Part shown: positions 8,256-16,509 of the stretch, in pieces
How the letters are laid out: every line of letters starts with the position of its first letter
Position numbering within the stretch: position 1 is the first letter of the stretch
NCBI GenBank assembly: GCA_023388195.1
Contig: JAEWGR010000129.1
Location: 33,659 to 97,658 of the forward strand
Reading direction: 5' to 3'
DNA from: Bacillota bacterium
GTDB taxonomy: Bacteria; Bacillota; Negativicutes; Sporomusales; Sporomusaceae
Length of the DNA: 64,000 nucleotides
Position numbers and translations under genes: made by a program
The notes under the pieces: model-generated
Told to the model about the DNA's origin: nothing
Seen by the model: the letters and a program-made list of their open reading frames with translations, nothing else
Databases searched by the model: none

Positions 8256-9671
8256 ATGCCAAGCATTCAGTATGATATCGGTCTCATTGGACTGGCGGTG
8301 ATGGGGCAGAATCTGGCCCTGAACATAGCCGGCAAAGGGTTTGCCATTGCTGTTTATAACCGGACTGTTGATAAAGCAGCTCAGTTTGTGCAGCAACAGG
8401 GGGCGGGGTTGCCGCTGTCCGGGGCCGCTTCGGTCGCTGAACTTGCCGGTATGCTGGCCAGGCCTCGCAAAGTCCTGCTGATGGTCAAAGCCGGTGAACC
8501 GGTGGATGATATGCTCCAGGCTCTGCAGCCCCATCTTGAACCGGGGGATATAGTTATTGACGGCGGTAATTCTCATTTTGAGGATACCCGCCGCCGCTGC
8601 CGGCAGTGCCGGGAGAGAAAGCTTCATTTTGTCGGCCTCGGTGTTTCCGGCGGCGAGGAAGGGGCACTTACCGGACCCAGCCTGATGCCTGGTGGTGACC
8701 TAAGTGTTTATCAGCAGCTGGAACCTATTCTGACCGCCATCGCCGCCAAAGTGCCGGGCGGGGTGTGTTGCCAGTATGTCGGGCCTGACGGAGCTGGTCA
8801 TTATGTAAAGATGGTACATAATGGTATTGAATATGGGGATATGCAGCTGATCAGTGAGGCCTACCACCTCCTGCGTGATGGGCTGGGGCTTAAGGCTGAC
8901 GACCTGCAGCAGGTTTTTGCCGGCTGGAACGAGGGGGTGCTGGAATCCTTTCTGATTGAGATTACCGCCGCTATTCTCGCCCGGCGCGACCCTGAAACCG
9001 GCAGGCCGGTTGTCGATGTGATTTTGGATCAGGCCGGACAAAAAGGAACAGGCAAATGGACAAGCCAAAGTGCCCTGGAGCTTGGCGTGCCCACCCCGAC
9101 CATTACCCAGGCTGTTTTTGCCAGGTATATGTCTGCCTATAAACAGCAGCGCCTGGTGGCAGCCGGTATCCTGACAGCGCCTGACAGCCGCTATAACGGG
9201 AATAAGGGTGAGTTTATTAAAGCCATCCACGATGCACTGTATGCCTCTAAAATATGCTCGTATGCCCAGGGGTTTGATCTGTTGGCGGCTGCAGGCAAAG
9301 CCTATCACTGGGAATTGAATTACGGTGATATTGCCCTGCTGTGGCGGGGCGGCTGCATTATCCGGGCCCGGTTTCTGGCCAAGATCGAAGAGTCGTTCCG
9401 TCATAACCGCAGCCTGCCTAATCTTATGGTGGCTCCTTTTTTTCGCCAGGCGCTTATTGCCGCTCAGGCTAACTGGCGGTTTGCTGTCAGGGCAGGCAAG
9501 GAGTTAGGCATACCAACACCGGCTTTCAGCGCATCCCTTGATTATTATGACAGCTACCGCACCGCCCTGCTGCCGGCCAACCTGCTGCAGGCCCAGCGCG
9601 ATTATTTTGGCGCCCATACCTATGAACGGCTCGATAAGCCGGGGGTATTTCACTATGACTGGTATACATGA
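8256..9671 (+). CDS. gnd: 6-phosphogluconate dehydrogenase, decarboxylating
   Basis: A 471-residue protein that converts 6-phosphogluconate and NADP+ to ribulose-5-phosphate, CO2 and NADPH. The N-terminal Rossmann fingerprint is IGLAVMGQNLALN, the substrate-binding region VGLGVSGGEEGAL is present, and the catalytic segment GAGHYVKMVHNGIEYGDMQ is intact. Later motifs include DQAGQKGTGKWT. Length matches the long (E. coli-like) class. A CAGGAGGA site precedes the ATG. Together with pgl, opcA and zwf it completes the oxidative branch of the pathway in one 5-kb block. Confidence 0.97.
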   Translation: MPSIQYDIGLIGLAVMGQNLALNIAGKGFAIAVYNRTVDKAAQFVQQQGAGLPLSGAASVAELAGMLARPRKVLLMVKAGEPVDDMLQALQPHLEPGDIVIDGGNSHFEDTRRRCRQCRERKLHFVGLGVSGGEEGALTGPSLMPGGDLSVYQQLEPILTAIAAKVPGGVCCQYVGPDGAGHYVKMVHNGIEYGDMQLISEAYHLLRDGLGLKADDLQQVFAGWNEGVLESFLIEITAAILARRDPETGRPVVDVILDQAGQKGTGKWTSQSALELGVPTPTITQAVFARYMSAYKQQRLVAAGILTAPDSRYNGNKGEFIKAIHDALYASKICSYAQGFDLLAAAGKAYHWELNYGDIALLWRGGCIIRARFLAKIEESFRHNRSLPNLMVAPFFRQALIAAQANWRFAVRAGKELGIPTPAFSASLDYYDSYRTALLPANLLQAQRDYFGAHTYERLDKPGVFHYDWYT

Positions 9672-9801
9672 TTGTCGGGCGGGGACCGCAGCAACCAGCA
9701 GCCCTGTTGCTGCCGGCTTTCCTGCCAAGGCAAAGGACAGGCCTGAACTACCGCCAACCAGTCAGGAAAGAGGATATGACAGTCTTTTTAACCTCTCAGC
9801 G

Positions 9802-9836
9802 ACAACCGCCCCTGTTACAACAGGGGCGGTTGTTGT
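9802..9836 (+). terminator. Intrinsic terminator after gnd
   Basis: A perfect stem of about 14 bp (ACAACCGCCCCTGT from 9802, pairing with ACAGGGGCGGTTGT ending at 9833) runs into TTGTTAT. It lies 130 bases after gnd. The rest of the 358-base gap to the next gene is AT-rich, and a likely -10 (TAAAAT, near 9990) precedes the ABC operon. Confidence 0.85.
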
Positions 9837-10029
9837 TATGCCGGTGCTGCGGGTAAATTGGCCTTTGTATTTATATAAAGAACAAAATAGTGAGAAATAA
9901 GCCGTAAATCCAAGAAATGCACTACAAACAGCAGGTCTTTTGACCAAAATGGCACTTTTTATCGCTTCCAAACTTTAATGCGTTAAAGTAAAATAGGGAT
10001 ACAGTTAAAAACGAGTGGAGGAATACAGG

Positions 10030-10794
10030 ATGAAAAAATTAATGGCCGCTATGCTGGCATTGGTAATGGCTGGTATGTTGATTGCCGGGTGCGGGGGCAG
10101 CGACAAGAAGAAAATTGTGGTCGGTCTTGATGATAATTTTCCGCCCATGGGGTTCCGGGATGCTAACAATAATATCACCGGCTTTGATGTGGATATGGCC
10201 AAGGAAGCTGCCAAACGGCTGGGTAGGGAAGTGGAATTCAAGCCTATTGACTGGGGCAGCAAGGAGGCCGAGCTGAGCGGCAAGCGGGTGGATGTGCTGT
10301 GGAACGGTCTTACAATCACGGAAAAACGCCGGGAAAATATTCTGTTTACCAAAGCTTATATGGAAAACCGCCAGATTATTGTTGTCGCTGCCGGTTCACC
10401 TGTAAAGACCAAGGCAGACCTGGCCGGCCGGGTTGTCGGCGCCCAGGAAGGCAGCAGCAGCATTGAAGCGATTGAAAAAGATGCGGCTACGCTGGCCGCC
10501 TTTAAAGAACTCAAAAAGTTTGGCGACAATGTGGCTGCTTTGATGGATTTGAAGACCGGACGGCTTGATGCTGTTGTCGTGGATGAAATTGTCGGTCGTT
10601 ATTACATAGCCAAAAAGCCTGGCGAGTATGTTATACTGGCGGAAAACTTCGGCACTGAGGAGTATGGCGTGGGTATGCGCAAAGACGATACCGAGCTGCT
10701 GAGCAAGCTGCAGAAGGCCCTGGATGATATGAAACAGGACGGCACAGCGGCGAAAATCTCCCGGCAATGGTTTGGCGAAGATATTGTAAAATAA
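10030..10794 (+). CDS. Amino-acid ABC transporter substrate-binding lipoprotein
   Basis: A 254-residue periplasmic binding protein of the polar amino-acid family (SBP_bac_3). A lipobox (MLIAGC, Cys near residue 20) anchors it to the membrane. Diagnostic segments are VVGLDDNFPPMGFRD, NITGFDVDMAKEAAKRLG and DVLWNGLTITEKR, typical of cystine/glutamine/arginine-type binders. I start at ATG 10030, which gives a proper signal peptide and has GGAGG eight bases upstream; the in-frame ATG at 10015 overlaps that site. It is the first of three genes forming a complete importer. The ligand cannot be told from sequence alone. Confidence 0.93.
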   Translation: MKKLMAAMLALVMAGMLIAGCGGSDKKKIVVGLDDNFPPMGFRDANNNITGFDVDMAKEAAKRLGREVEFKPIDWGSKEAELSGKRVDVLWNGLTITEKRRENILFTKAYMENRQIIVVAAGSPVKTKADLAGRVVGAQEGSSSIEAIEKDAATLAAFKELKKFGDNVAALMDLKTGRLDAVVVDEIVGRYYIAKKPGEYVILAENFGTEEYGVGMRKDDTELLSKLQKALDDMKQDGTAAKISRQWFGEDIVK

Positions 10795-10805
10795 GGAAGA
10801 AGTAA

Positions 10806-11459
10806 ATGGATTATATACTGGGCATTTTACCGTCGCTGCTGGCTGGCACTGTAGTGACCCTGCAGATGTTTTTCGCTACGATTATCCTGGCGCTGCCGCT
10901 TGGCCTGCTGCTGGCCCTGGCCCGCATTTCGCGTTTCCGGGCGTTGCGCAGCACGGTAGGCGTATACATCTGGCTGTTTAGAGGGACACCGCTGATGCTG
11001 CAACTGTTATTTATCTATTTTGGCCTGCCGTTCCTGCCCTATATCGGTGTCCGCCTGCCAGACTTCCCGGCGGCACTGCTGGCGTTTGTGCTCAACTATG
11101 CAGCCTATTTCGCGGAAATATTCCGTGCCGGCATCCAGTCCATCGATCGCGGCCAATATGAAGGAGCCAGGGTGTTGGGGATGACCTATATGCAGACCAT
11201 GCGGCGTATTGTGCTGCCGCAGGTGATAAAAAGAGTGCTGCCGCCGGTCAGCAATGAAACGATCACTCTGGTCAAGGATACCTCACTGATTTATGTATTA
11301 GCTATGAATGATCTGCTCAGGACAACCCGGGCCCTTGTCCAGCGGGATTTCAATACGACCCCTTTTATTGTGGCAGCTGTTTTCTACCTGTTGATGACCC
11401 TGGCCCTGACCTGGATGTTCCAGAAGCTTGAACAGAAATATGCTGTATATGACGAGTAG
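10806..11459 (+). CDS. Amino-acid ABC transporter permease
   Basis: A 217-residue inner-membrane permease of the His/Glu/Gln/Arg/opine family. It has about five membrane segments, and the coupling-helix EAA-like motif reads QYEGARVLGMTYMQTMRRIVLPQ in the cytoplasmic loop near residues 117-139, which contacts the ATPase. The N-terminal part (LLAGTVVTLQMF... and IWLFRGTPLMLQLLFIY) is characteristic of this family. It lies 11 bases after the binding-protein gene, with GGAAGAAG before the ATG. A single permease suggests a homodimeric channel. Confidence 0.94.
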   Translation: MDYILGILPSLLAGTVVTLQMFFATIILALPLGLLLALARISRFRALRSTVGVYIWLFRGTPLMLQLLFIYFGLPFLPYIGVRLPDFPAALLAFVLNYAAYFAEIFRAGIQSIDRGQYEGARVLGMTYMQTMRRIVLPQVIKRVLPPVSNETITLVKDTSLIYVLAMNDLLRTTRALVQRDFNTTPFIVAAVFYLLMTLALTWMFQKLEQKYAVYDE

Positions 11460-11469
11460 GAGTAGCGCC

Positions 11470-12228
11470 ATGAAAATGATACAGGCAGTCGGCATTGAGA
11501 AAAGGTTTAATCATCTTGAAGTTTTAAAAGGCATTTCGCTTACGGTAACCCAAGGGGAGGTTGTAGCCATCATCGGCCCTTCGGGCTCAGGCAAGAGTAC
11601 TTTTTTGCGCTGCCTGAACCGGCTGGAAACCATAGACCGGGGCCGTATTGAGATTGCCGGCGAAGTCCTGGCCGCCAGTGAGCCCGACGGTAACATACAC
11701 TATGCCGCCGAAGCCGAGGCCAGACGTATCTGCCGCCGGATGGGGATGGTATTTCAGCAGTTCAACCTGTTTCCCCACCTTACGGTGCTGGAGAATATTA
11801 TCGAGGCCCCGCTTACCGTCAAAGGCGTGAGTCGCGAGGAAATTACTCCCCAGGCTGAGGAACTGCTGCAGAAAGTGGGACTGGCCGACAAGCGGGATGT
11901 GTATCCTTCACGGCTTTCGGGCGGGCAGAAGCAGCGGGTGGCTATTGCCAGGGCTCTGGCGATGAACCCGGACATTATGCTGTTTGACGAGCCTACCTCC
12001 GCCCTGGACCCGGAATTGACAGGCGAGGTGTTAAAAGCTATGCGCCGGCTGGCCCAGGAGCATATGACCATGCTTGTCGTCACCCACGAAATGGCCTTTG
12101 CCAGAGAAGTGGCCAACCGTGTGATCTTTATGGATAATGGAGAAATTGTCGAGCAGGGGCCGCCGGCAGCACTGTTTGCTGCTCCCGAGCAACCCCGGAC
12201 GCAGGCCTTCCTGAAAAGAGTGCTGTAG
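11470..12228 (+). CDS. Amino-acid ABC transporter ATP-binding protein
   Basis: A 252-residue ATPase that drives the importer encoded by the two preceding genes. Walker A (GPSGSGKST), Q-loop (MVFQQFNLFPHLT), signature (LSGGQKQRVAIARAL), Walker B (IMLFDEPTSALDP) and the switch His (VVTHEM) are all intact, and the sequence closely follows the GlnQ/HisP group. I start at ATG 11470: AGGAG lies seven bases upstream and the protein then begins MKMIQAVGIEKRF. A frame extension to 11428 would overlap the permease and lacks a ribosome site. Confidence 0.95.
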   Translation: MKMIQAVGIEKRFNHLEVLKGISLTVTQGEVVAIIGPSGSGKSTFLRCLNRLETIDRGRIEIAGEVLAASEPDGNIHYAAEAEARRICRRMGMVFQQFNLFPHLTVLENIIEAPLTVKGVSREEITPQAEELLQKVGLADKRDVYPSRLSGGQKQRVAIARALAMNPDIMLFDEPTSALDPELTGEVLKAMRRLAQEHMTMLVVTHEMAFAREVANRVIFMDNGEIVEQGPPAALFAAPEQPRTQAFLKRVL

Positions 12229-12278
12229 GTGCCGGAATTAAGTATAAAGAAGCAGAGAAACGGGAGCGCCGAAGCGCG

Positions 12279-12335
12279 GGAACGTTCTTTTTGCTTCTTT
12301 TTGCGTTTGGTCTGGGAAGCAAAAAGAATGTTTCC
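12279..12335 (+). terminator. Long imperfect hairpin after the ABC operon
   Basis: Arms 12279-12297 (GGAACGTTCTTTTTGCTTC) and 12316-12335 are nearly complementary over 18 bases, with internal T runs on the descending side. Probable terminator of the importer operon. The rest of the gap before 12421 is promoter-like AT-rich sequence. Confidence 0.6.
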
Positions 12336-12420
12336 TTGCTTCAGTAATTTGCTTTTGACAGCGGGGGCGGCTTTGCGATAAAATAAAGAAGTATTTGTTA
12401 AAAAGCATGAGGAGTTTATA

Positions 12421-13977
12421 ATGAGTGTTTTAACTGTTGAAAATGTATCTCACGGCTTTGGCGCCCGCACTATTCTTACCGAGGCATCTTTCCGGTTGTT
12501 AAAAGGCGAGCATGTCGGCCTTATCGGCGCTAATGGCGAAGGCAAATCAACCTTCTTAAACATCATCACCGGCCAGCTGACACCGGACGAGGGCAAGGTC
12601 GAGTGGTCCAACCGGGTTACGGTGGGGTATCTTGACCAGCACTCGGTTCTGTCAAAGGGGAAAACGATCCGCGACGTGCTGCGGGAAGCCTTTCAGAATA
12701 TGTTCGATCTGGAAGCCGAGATGCTGGGGTTATATGATAAAATGGGTGATGCCACCCAGGCTGAAGTGGACAAGATGATGGAGGAAGTGGGCGAGCTGCA
12801 GGACATGCTCGAACACGGCGGCTTTTATGTCCTTGATGCCAAAATTGAAGAAGTAGCCAACGGTCTGGGGTTGGGCGATATCGGCCTGGACCGGGATGTG
12901 ACCGATCTGAGCGGCGGACAGAGGACAAAGGTGCTTTTGACCAAATTGCTGCTTCAGAACCCTACTATTCTGATCCTGGACGAGCCGACCAACTATCTTG
13001 ATTTTGAACATATAGAATGGCTGAAAAGATATCTGAAAGAATATGAGAATAGTTTTATTCTTGTATCTCATGATATTTCGTTTTTGAATGAAGTTGTCAA
13101 TGTTATTTATCATGTTGAAAACGCCGTCTTAACCCGTTACAGTGGTGATTATGAGCAGTTCCAGCAGATGTATGCCGTGAGAAAAAGCCAGGAAACCCGG
13201 GCTTATGAGCGGCAACAGCAGGAGGTTGACCGGCTGGAGGATTTTATTGCCCGTAATAAAGCCCGGGTTGCGACCAGGGGGATGGCTAACAGCCGCCAAA
13301 AGCGCCTGGACAAGATGGAGATTCTGGAAAAACCACGGGAAAAGCCCAAACCCACTTTCCAGTTCCGGGAAGCCCGGACGCCCAGCCGGTTTATTGTCGA
13401 AGCCAAAGACCTGGTATTAGGTTATGATGAGCCATTGACCAAACCTGTGGACATTGTGCTGGAACGAGGACAGAAAGTAGCCATCAGGGGGGTTAATGGC
13501 CTGGGGAAATCAACCTTGCTGAAAACCCTGCTTGGCTTCATTCAGCCTGTAGCCGGCAAAGTAATCCTGGGTGACTATCTGCAGGCAGGCTACTTTGAGC
13601 AGGAATCGGGCCGTAACAACAGCCGGACAGCCATGGAAGAGGTCTGGGATGAGTTTCCCGGTCTGACGAATTTTGAGGTCAGGGCGGCGCTGGCGCGCTG
13701 CGGCCTGACTAACGAGCATATTACCAGTCAGATGATGGTGCTAAGCGGAGGCGAGAATGCCAAGGTCCGTTTGTGCAAACTCATGCTTAAAGATGTCAAC
13801 TGGCTGGTGCTGGACGAGCCGACCAACCATCTTGATGTTGAGGCCAAAGCCGAGCTGAAGCGGGCATTGATGGAGTTCAAAGGCACAGTTCTGCTTGTTT
13901 CGCATGAACCGGAGTTTTATGAGGACTGGGTAACGGCTGTCTGGAATGTCGAAAACTGGACAACCAAAATTGTATAA
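12421..13977 (+). CDS. ABC-F family ATPase (translation factor or antibiotic protection type)
   Basis: A 518-residue soluble protein with two ABC ATPase domains and no membrane segment. Domain 1 has Walker A GANGEGKST (near residue 38), signature LSGGQRTKV and Walker B ILILDEPTNYLDF. Domain 2 has GVNGLGKST, LSGGENAKVRL and WLVLDEPTNHLD. The linker between them (about 235-310) is charged and helical. ABC-F proteins bind the ribosomal E site and relieve stalling. It resembles the YbiT/YdiF group more than dedicated resistance proteins. It is monocistronic, with a good ribosome site (GAGGAG) and a terminator after the stop. Confidence 0.92.
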   Translation: MSVLTVENVSHGFGARTILTEASFRLLKGEHVGLIGANGEGKSTFLNIITGQLTPDEGKVEWSNRVTVGYLDQHSVLSKGKTIRDVLREAFQNMFDLEAEMLGLYDKMGDATQAEVDKMMEEVGELQDMLEHGGFYVLDAKIEEVANGLGLGDIGLDRDVTDLSGGQRTKVLLTKLLLQNPTILILDEPTNYLDFEHIEWLKRYLKEYENSFILVSHDISFLNEVVNVIYHVENAVLTRYSGDYEQFQQMYAVRKSQETRAYERQQQEVDRLEDFIARNKARVATRGMANSRQKRLDKMEILEKPREKPKPTFQFREARTPSRFIVEAKDLVLGYDEPLTKPVDIVLERGQKVAIRGVNGLGKSTLLKTLLGFIQPVAGKVILGDYLQAGYFEQESGRNNSRTAMEEVWDEFPGLTNFEVRAALARCGLTNEHITSQMMVLSGGENAKVRLCKLMLKDVNWLVLDEPTNHLDVEAKAELKRALMEFKGTVLLVSHEPEFYEDWVTAVWNVENWTTKIV

Positions 13978-13984
13978 TAAACAG

Positions 13985-14015
13985 GCGGTCTGTGATTTGG
14001 TCACAGGCCGCTCTT
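13985..14015 (+). terminator. Intrinsic terminator after the ABC-F gene
   Basis: An 11-bp stem (13985-13995 with 14001-14011, one G-U pair) is followed by TCTTTATTT. Confidence 0.8.
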
Positions 14016-14094
14016 TATTTGGCAGCAGTCCGCCTGCATAATTTTGTGGCTGACCTGGAAAAGGTATAAGCATCACATCTCACCGGAGGTTTAT

Positions 14095-14862
14095 ATGTAT
14101 TCTGAAGATATCGCCAGCCTTTGCAGTGCAGCCGTAAAAAAAGCACAATTTCTCAGGGCAAGTACCAGTAAATATTTGTTATCCTCGGCTCTGGCCGGCA
14201 TATACGTCGGGTTTGCAGTATTGCTGGCGTATACGATTGGCGGCTTATTGTCCCAGGATTATTTACCTTTTGTCCGGATTGGGATGGGCTTGTCTTTCGG
14301 TATTGCCCTGAGTCTGGTTACTTTCGCCGGTTCAGAATTATTTACAGGCAATAATATGACAATGACGGTCGGGGCCTTAGAGAAAAAGACAACCGTGCTG
14401 GATTTGATCAAGGTCAATGTTTTTAGTTTCGCCGGTAATTTGCTGGGCTCGGCGGTGCTGGCCGGTCTTTTTATCAGTGCCGGTCTGGCTACAGGCAGCA
14501 CGGCCGTGTATATTGCCAAGATTGCGCAGAGCAAAATGTCTTTGCCCTGGACGGAACTGGTAGCTAAAGGCATATTGTGCAATATGCTGGTATGCCTGGC
14601 TGTGTGGTGCTCGATCCGTACTAAGGACGAAACAGCCAAGCTGATCATGATTTTCTGGTGTTTGTTTGCCTTTATCACCACCGGTTTTGAGCATAGCGTG
14701 GCAAATATGACCCTGCTGACGGTGGCCCTGTTGATGCCGGCCGCGGCGGTCGGCTCATTAAGCGGCTTCGCCTATAATCTGTTATTTGTTACCCTTGGTA
14801 ATGCGATTGGTGGTGCATTGGTAATCGGCGCCTCTTATTGGTATATTTCCCACAAGGATTAG
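14095..14862 (+). CDS. Formate/nitrite transporter family channel
   Basis: A 255-residue membrane protein with six segments. The FNT signature is present as AGSELFTGNNMTMT near residues 80-93, followed by WxxNxxGN-like FSFAGNLLGSA. The family forms pentameric channels for formate, nitrite or hydrosulfide. Because this organism encodes pyruvate formate-lyase 12 kb away, formate export/import is the most natural role, but the substrate is not proven. Start ATG 14095 follows CCGGAGG; the longer frame from 14044 has no such site. A strong terminator follows. Confidence 0.9.
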   Translation: MYSEDIASLCSAAVKKAQFLRASTSKYLLSSALAGIYVGFAVLLAYTIGGLLSQDYLPFVRIGMGLSFGIALSLVTFAGSELFTGNNMTMTVGALEKKTTVLDLIKVNVFSFAGNLLGSAVLAGLFISAGLATGSTAVYIAKIAQSKMSLPWTELVAKGILCNMLVCLAVWCSIRTKDETAKLIMIFWCLFAFITTGFEHSVANMTLLTVALLMPAAAVGSLSGFAYNLLFVTLGNAIGGALVIGASYWYISHKD

Positions 14863-14892
14863 CCGGTGGCCGGCACAGACAGGAAACTGCAG

Positions 14893-14922
14893 GCAGAATC
14901 TGAATAAGATTCTGCTTTTTTT
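14893..14922 (+). terminator. Intrinsic terminator
   Basis: A 9-bp perfect stem (GCAGAATCT 14893-14901 with AGATTCTGC 14907-14915) is followed by eight T residues. Confidence 0.93.
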
Positions 14923-14937
14923 TAGGTCACAGAATTT

Positions 14938-15050
14938 ATAAATAAGTTCTCTGGATAGAGAAGACTAAGGGGCACAGGCGGCTCTGCCGGCCTCGGAAAG
15001 GAATTGGCTTACGCCAAGTCCTTTAGGAATCTGATTGTTCGATTTTCTGT
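14938..15050 (+). repeat. Fold-back intergenic repeat, copy B
   Basis: Shares the core CACAGGCGGCTCTGCCGGC and the inner stem TTGGCTTACGCCAA with copy A at 4531. It lies between the channel-gene terminator and the molybdenum hydroxylase promoter. Confidence 0.55.
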
Positions 15051-15180
15051 GAATGGAACCATACATACAATAAAATTGCCTGCTGAGAAATTCATTGCAA
15101 ATAACAGCGAATTACTGCAGAATATGATAAAAATAGCTAAATATAAACGATAAAAGCCAATTGGCGAGAGAAAATTATGT

Positions 15181-15208
15181 TTTCACTTTACCACTCATGT
15201 GATATAAT
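15181..15208 (+). promoter_or_regulatory. Candidate promoter for the molybdenum hydroxylase operon
   Basis: TATAAT at 15203-15208 is a perfect -10; TTTCAC at 15181-15186 is a weak -35 with a 16-base spacer. It lies 52 bases upstream of the first hydroxylase gene. The stretch 15051-15180 is AT-rich with nothing else recognised. Confidence 0.5.
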
Positions 15209-15231
15209 TCGAAACGTATTCAGTAAATAAA

Positions 15232-15243
15232 CCGAACGTTCGG
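15232..15243. promoter_or_regulatory. 12-bp perfect palindrome, possible repressor operator
   Basis: CCGAACGTTCGG lies between the candidate -10 and the ribosome site of the molybdenum hydroxylase operon, where a bound protein would block transcription. The symmetry is of the kind bound by TetR-type dimers. No such regulator gene lies next to it in this window. Confidence 0.45.
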
Positions 15244-15259
15244 CAGTGGAGGGTGAAAA

Positions 15260-16063
15260 TTGTTCACGTTGCTTAACATAGCGCAACCAGATACACCGCA
15301 AGAGGCCTACCGGATACTGACTGCCAAAAGGAGTAATGTCATCCTTGGCGGCTGTGCCTGGCTCCGGATGGGGTCGCAGACGATTCACACCGGGGTGGAT
15401 TTAGCTAAACTTGGCCTGGATTTTATTAAAGAATATGATACTTATTTTGAAATCGGGGCAATGACCAGCTTACGTGATGTTGAGACCAGCACGGCCCTGA
15501 ACCGGTGGTTCAGCGGTATCCTGGCCAAGTCGGTGCAGAACATTATTGGCGTTCAGTTCCGCAATGTCGCTACCGTTGGTGCGTCGGTGTTTTCCCGTTA
15601 TGGTTTTTCCGATTTTCTTACCGCCCTGCTGGCTCTTGATACGGAGATTGAACTTTATAAGGGCGGGCGCCTGACCCTGGCCGAATTTGTGGATATGCCC
15701 AGAAGCAAGGATCTGTTAGTTAAAGTAATTATTCATAAGACAAGCCGCAGTGCCGCCTATCTGGCCCTGCGGAACTCGCAGAGTGATTATCCGGTGCTGA
15801 CTGTTGCCGTTTCCCGGCTTGACGGGGATTGGAAAATCGTTGCCGGTGCCAGGCCAACCCGGGCCAAACTGGCGGCGAAGGCGGCGGCATTGCTGGCCGG
15901 TGCCGGCAGTGCTGTGTCGCCGGACTGCCGGCTGCAGGCAGCCGAACTGGCAGCTGATGAGTTGCCGTTTGGAGCGAATATGCGTGCTTCGGCCGAATAC
16001 CGCCGTCTTATGTGCAAAACCTTAGTCAACCGGGCGCTTATGGAGGTAACCGCATGCAGATAG
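15260..16063 (+). CDS. Molybdenum hydroxylase, FAD-binding subunit
   Basis: A 267-residue protein of the CO dehydrogenase/xanthine dehydrogenase FAD-binding family (medium subunit). It passes electrons from the Fe-S subunit to an acceptor through FAD. The N-terminal part carries NVILGGCAWLRMG in place of the usual AGGTDL loop, and GVQFRNVATVGASVFSRYG matches the second FAD loop (usually IRNxATLGGN). These substitutions suggest altered flavin binding. The start is TTG 15260, with GGAGGGTG just upstream. The 3' end overlaps the Fe-S subunit gene by 10 bases, so the subunits are coupled. Confidence 0.85.
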   Translation: MFTLLNIAQPDTPQEAYRILTAKRSNVILGGCAWLRMGSQTIHTGVDLAKLGLDFIKEYDTYFEIGAMTSLRDVETSTALNRWFSGILAKSVQNIIGVQFRNVATVGASVFSRYGFSDFLTALLALDTEIELYKGGRLTLAEFVDMPRSKDLLVKVIIHKTSRSAAYLALRNSQSDYPVLTVAVSRLDGDWKIVAGARPTRAKLAAKAAALLAGAGSAVSPDCRLQAAELAADELPFGANMRASAEYRRLMCKTLVNRALMEVTACR

Positions 16064-16509
16064 AGGTATTTATTAATCATCAGCAGGTCACCCTAACGGT
16101 TCAACCTGATGAGTTTCTGGTTGATACCCTGCGCGAACAGGGGCTGTTCAGTGTCAGGCGGGGCTGTGATACAGCCTGCTGCGGCTTGTGTACGGTCTGG
16201 CTTGATGGCCGGCCGACACTGTCGTGCTCGACCTTGTCCTTCCGGGCCCAGGGCAGACATATTACAACAATTGAAGGCCTCCGGCATGAGGCTGAGGGCT
16301 TTGCCCGCTTTATGGCGGCCGAAGGTGCCGATCAGTGCGGCTATTGCAGCCCGGGCTTCATCCTGACTATCCTGGCGATGAAGCGGGAACTGGTCAACCC
16401 TGGCGAAGCCGATATCATTCACTACTTGACAGGCAATCTTTGCCGCTGTACCGGTTACCAGGGGCAGCTCCGGGCCGTCAAGAAATACCTGGGGGTAGCA
16501 GAACAATGA
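16054..16509 (+). CDS. Molybdenum hydroxylase, [2Fe-2S] subunit
   Basis: A 151-residue small subunit carrying two [2Fe-2S] clusters. The plant-type N-terminal cluster is bound by the RRGCDTACCGLC region plus the later SC of PTLSCS, and the second helical cluster by QCGYCSPG and LCRCTGY. An additional Cys follows the second ligand of the first motif. It relays electrons from the molybdenum centre to FAD. ATG 16054 has TGGAGG upstream and is preferred to the frame extension at 16012. It overlaps both neighbours (10 bases before, ATGA after). Confidence 0.92.
   Translation: MQIEVFINHQQVTLTVQPDEFLVDTLREQGLFSVRRGCDTACCGLCTVWLDGRPTLSCSTLSFRAQGRHITTIEGLRHEAEGFARFMAAEGADQCGYCSPGFILTILAMKRELVNPGEADIIHYLTGNLCRCTGYQGQLRAVKKYLGVAEQ

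Noticed and set aside
9948..9966. TGGCACTTTTTATCGC upstream of the ABC importer as a sigma-54 promoter.
   Set aside because: The GG to GC spacing is 11 instead of 10 and the -12 TTGC is not present.
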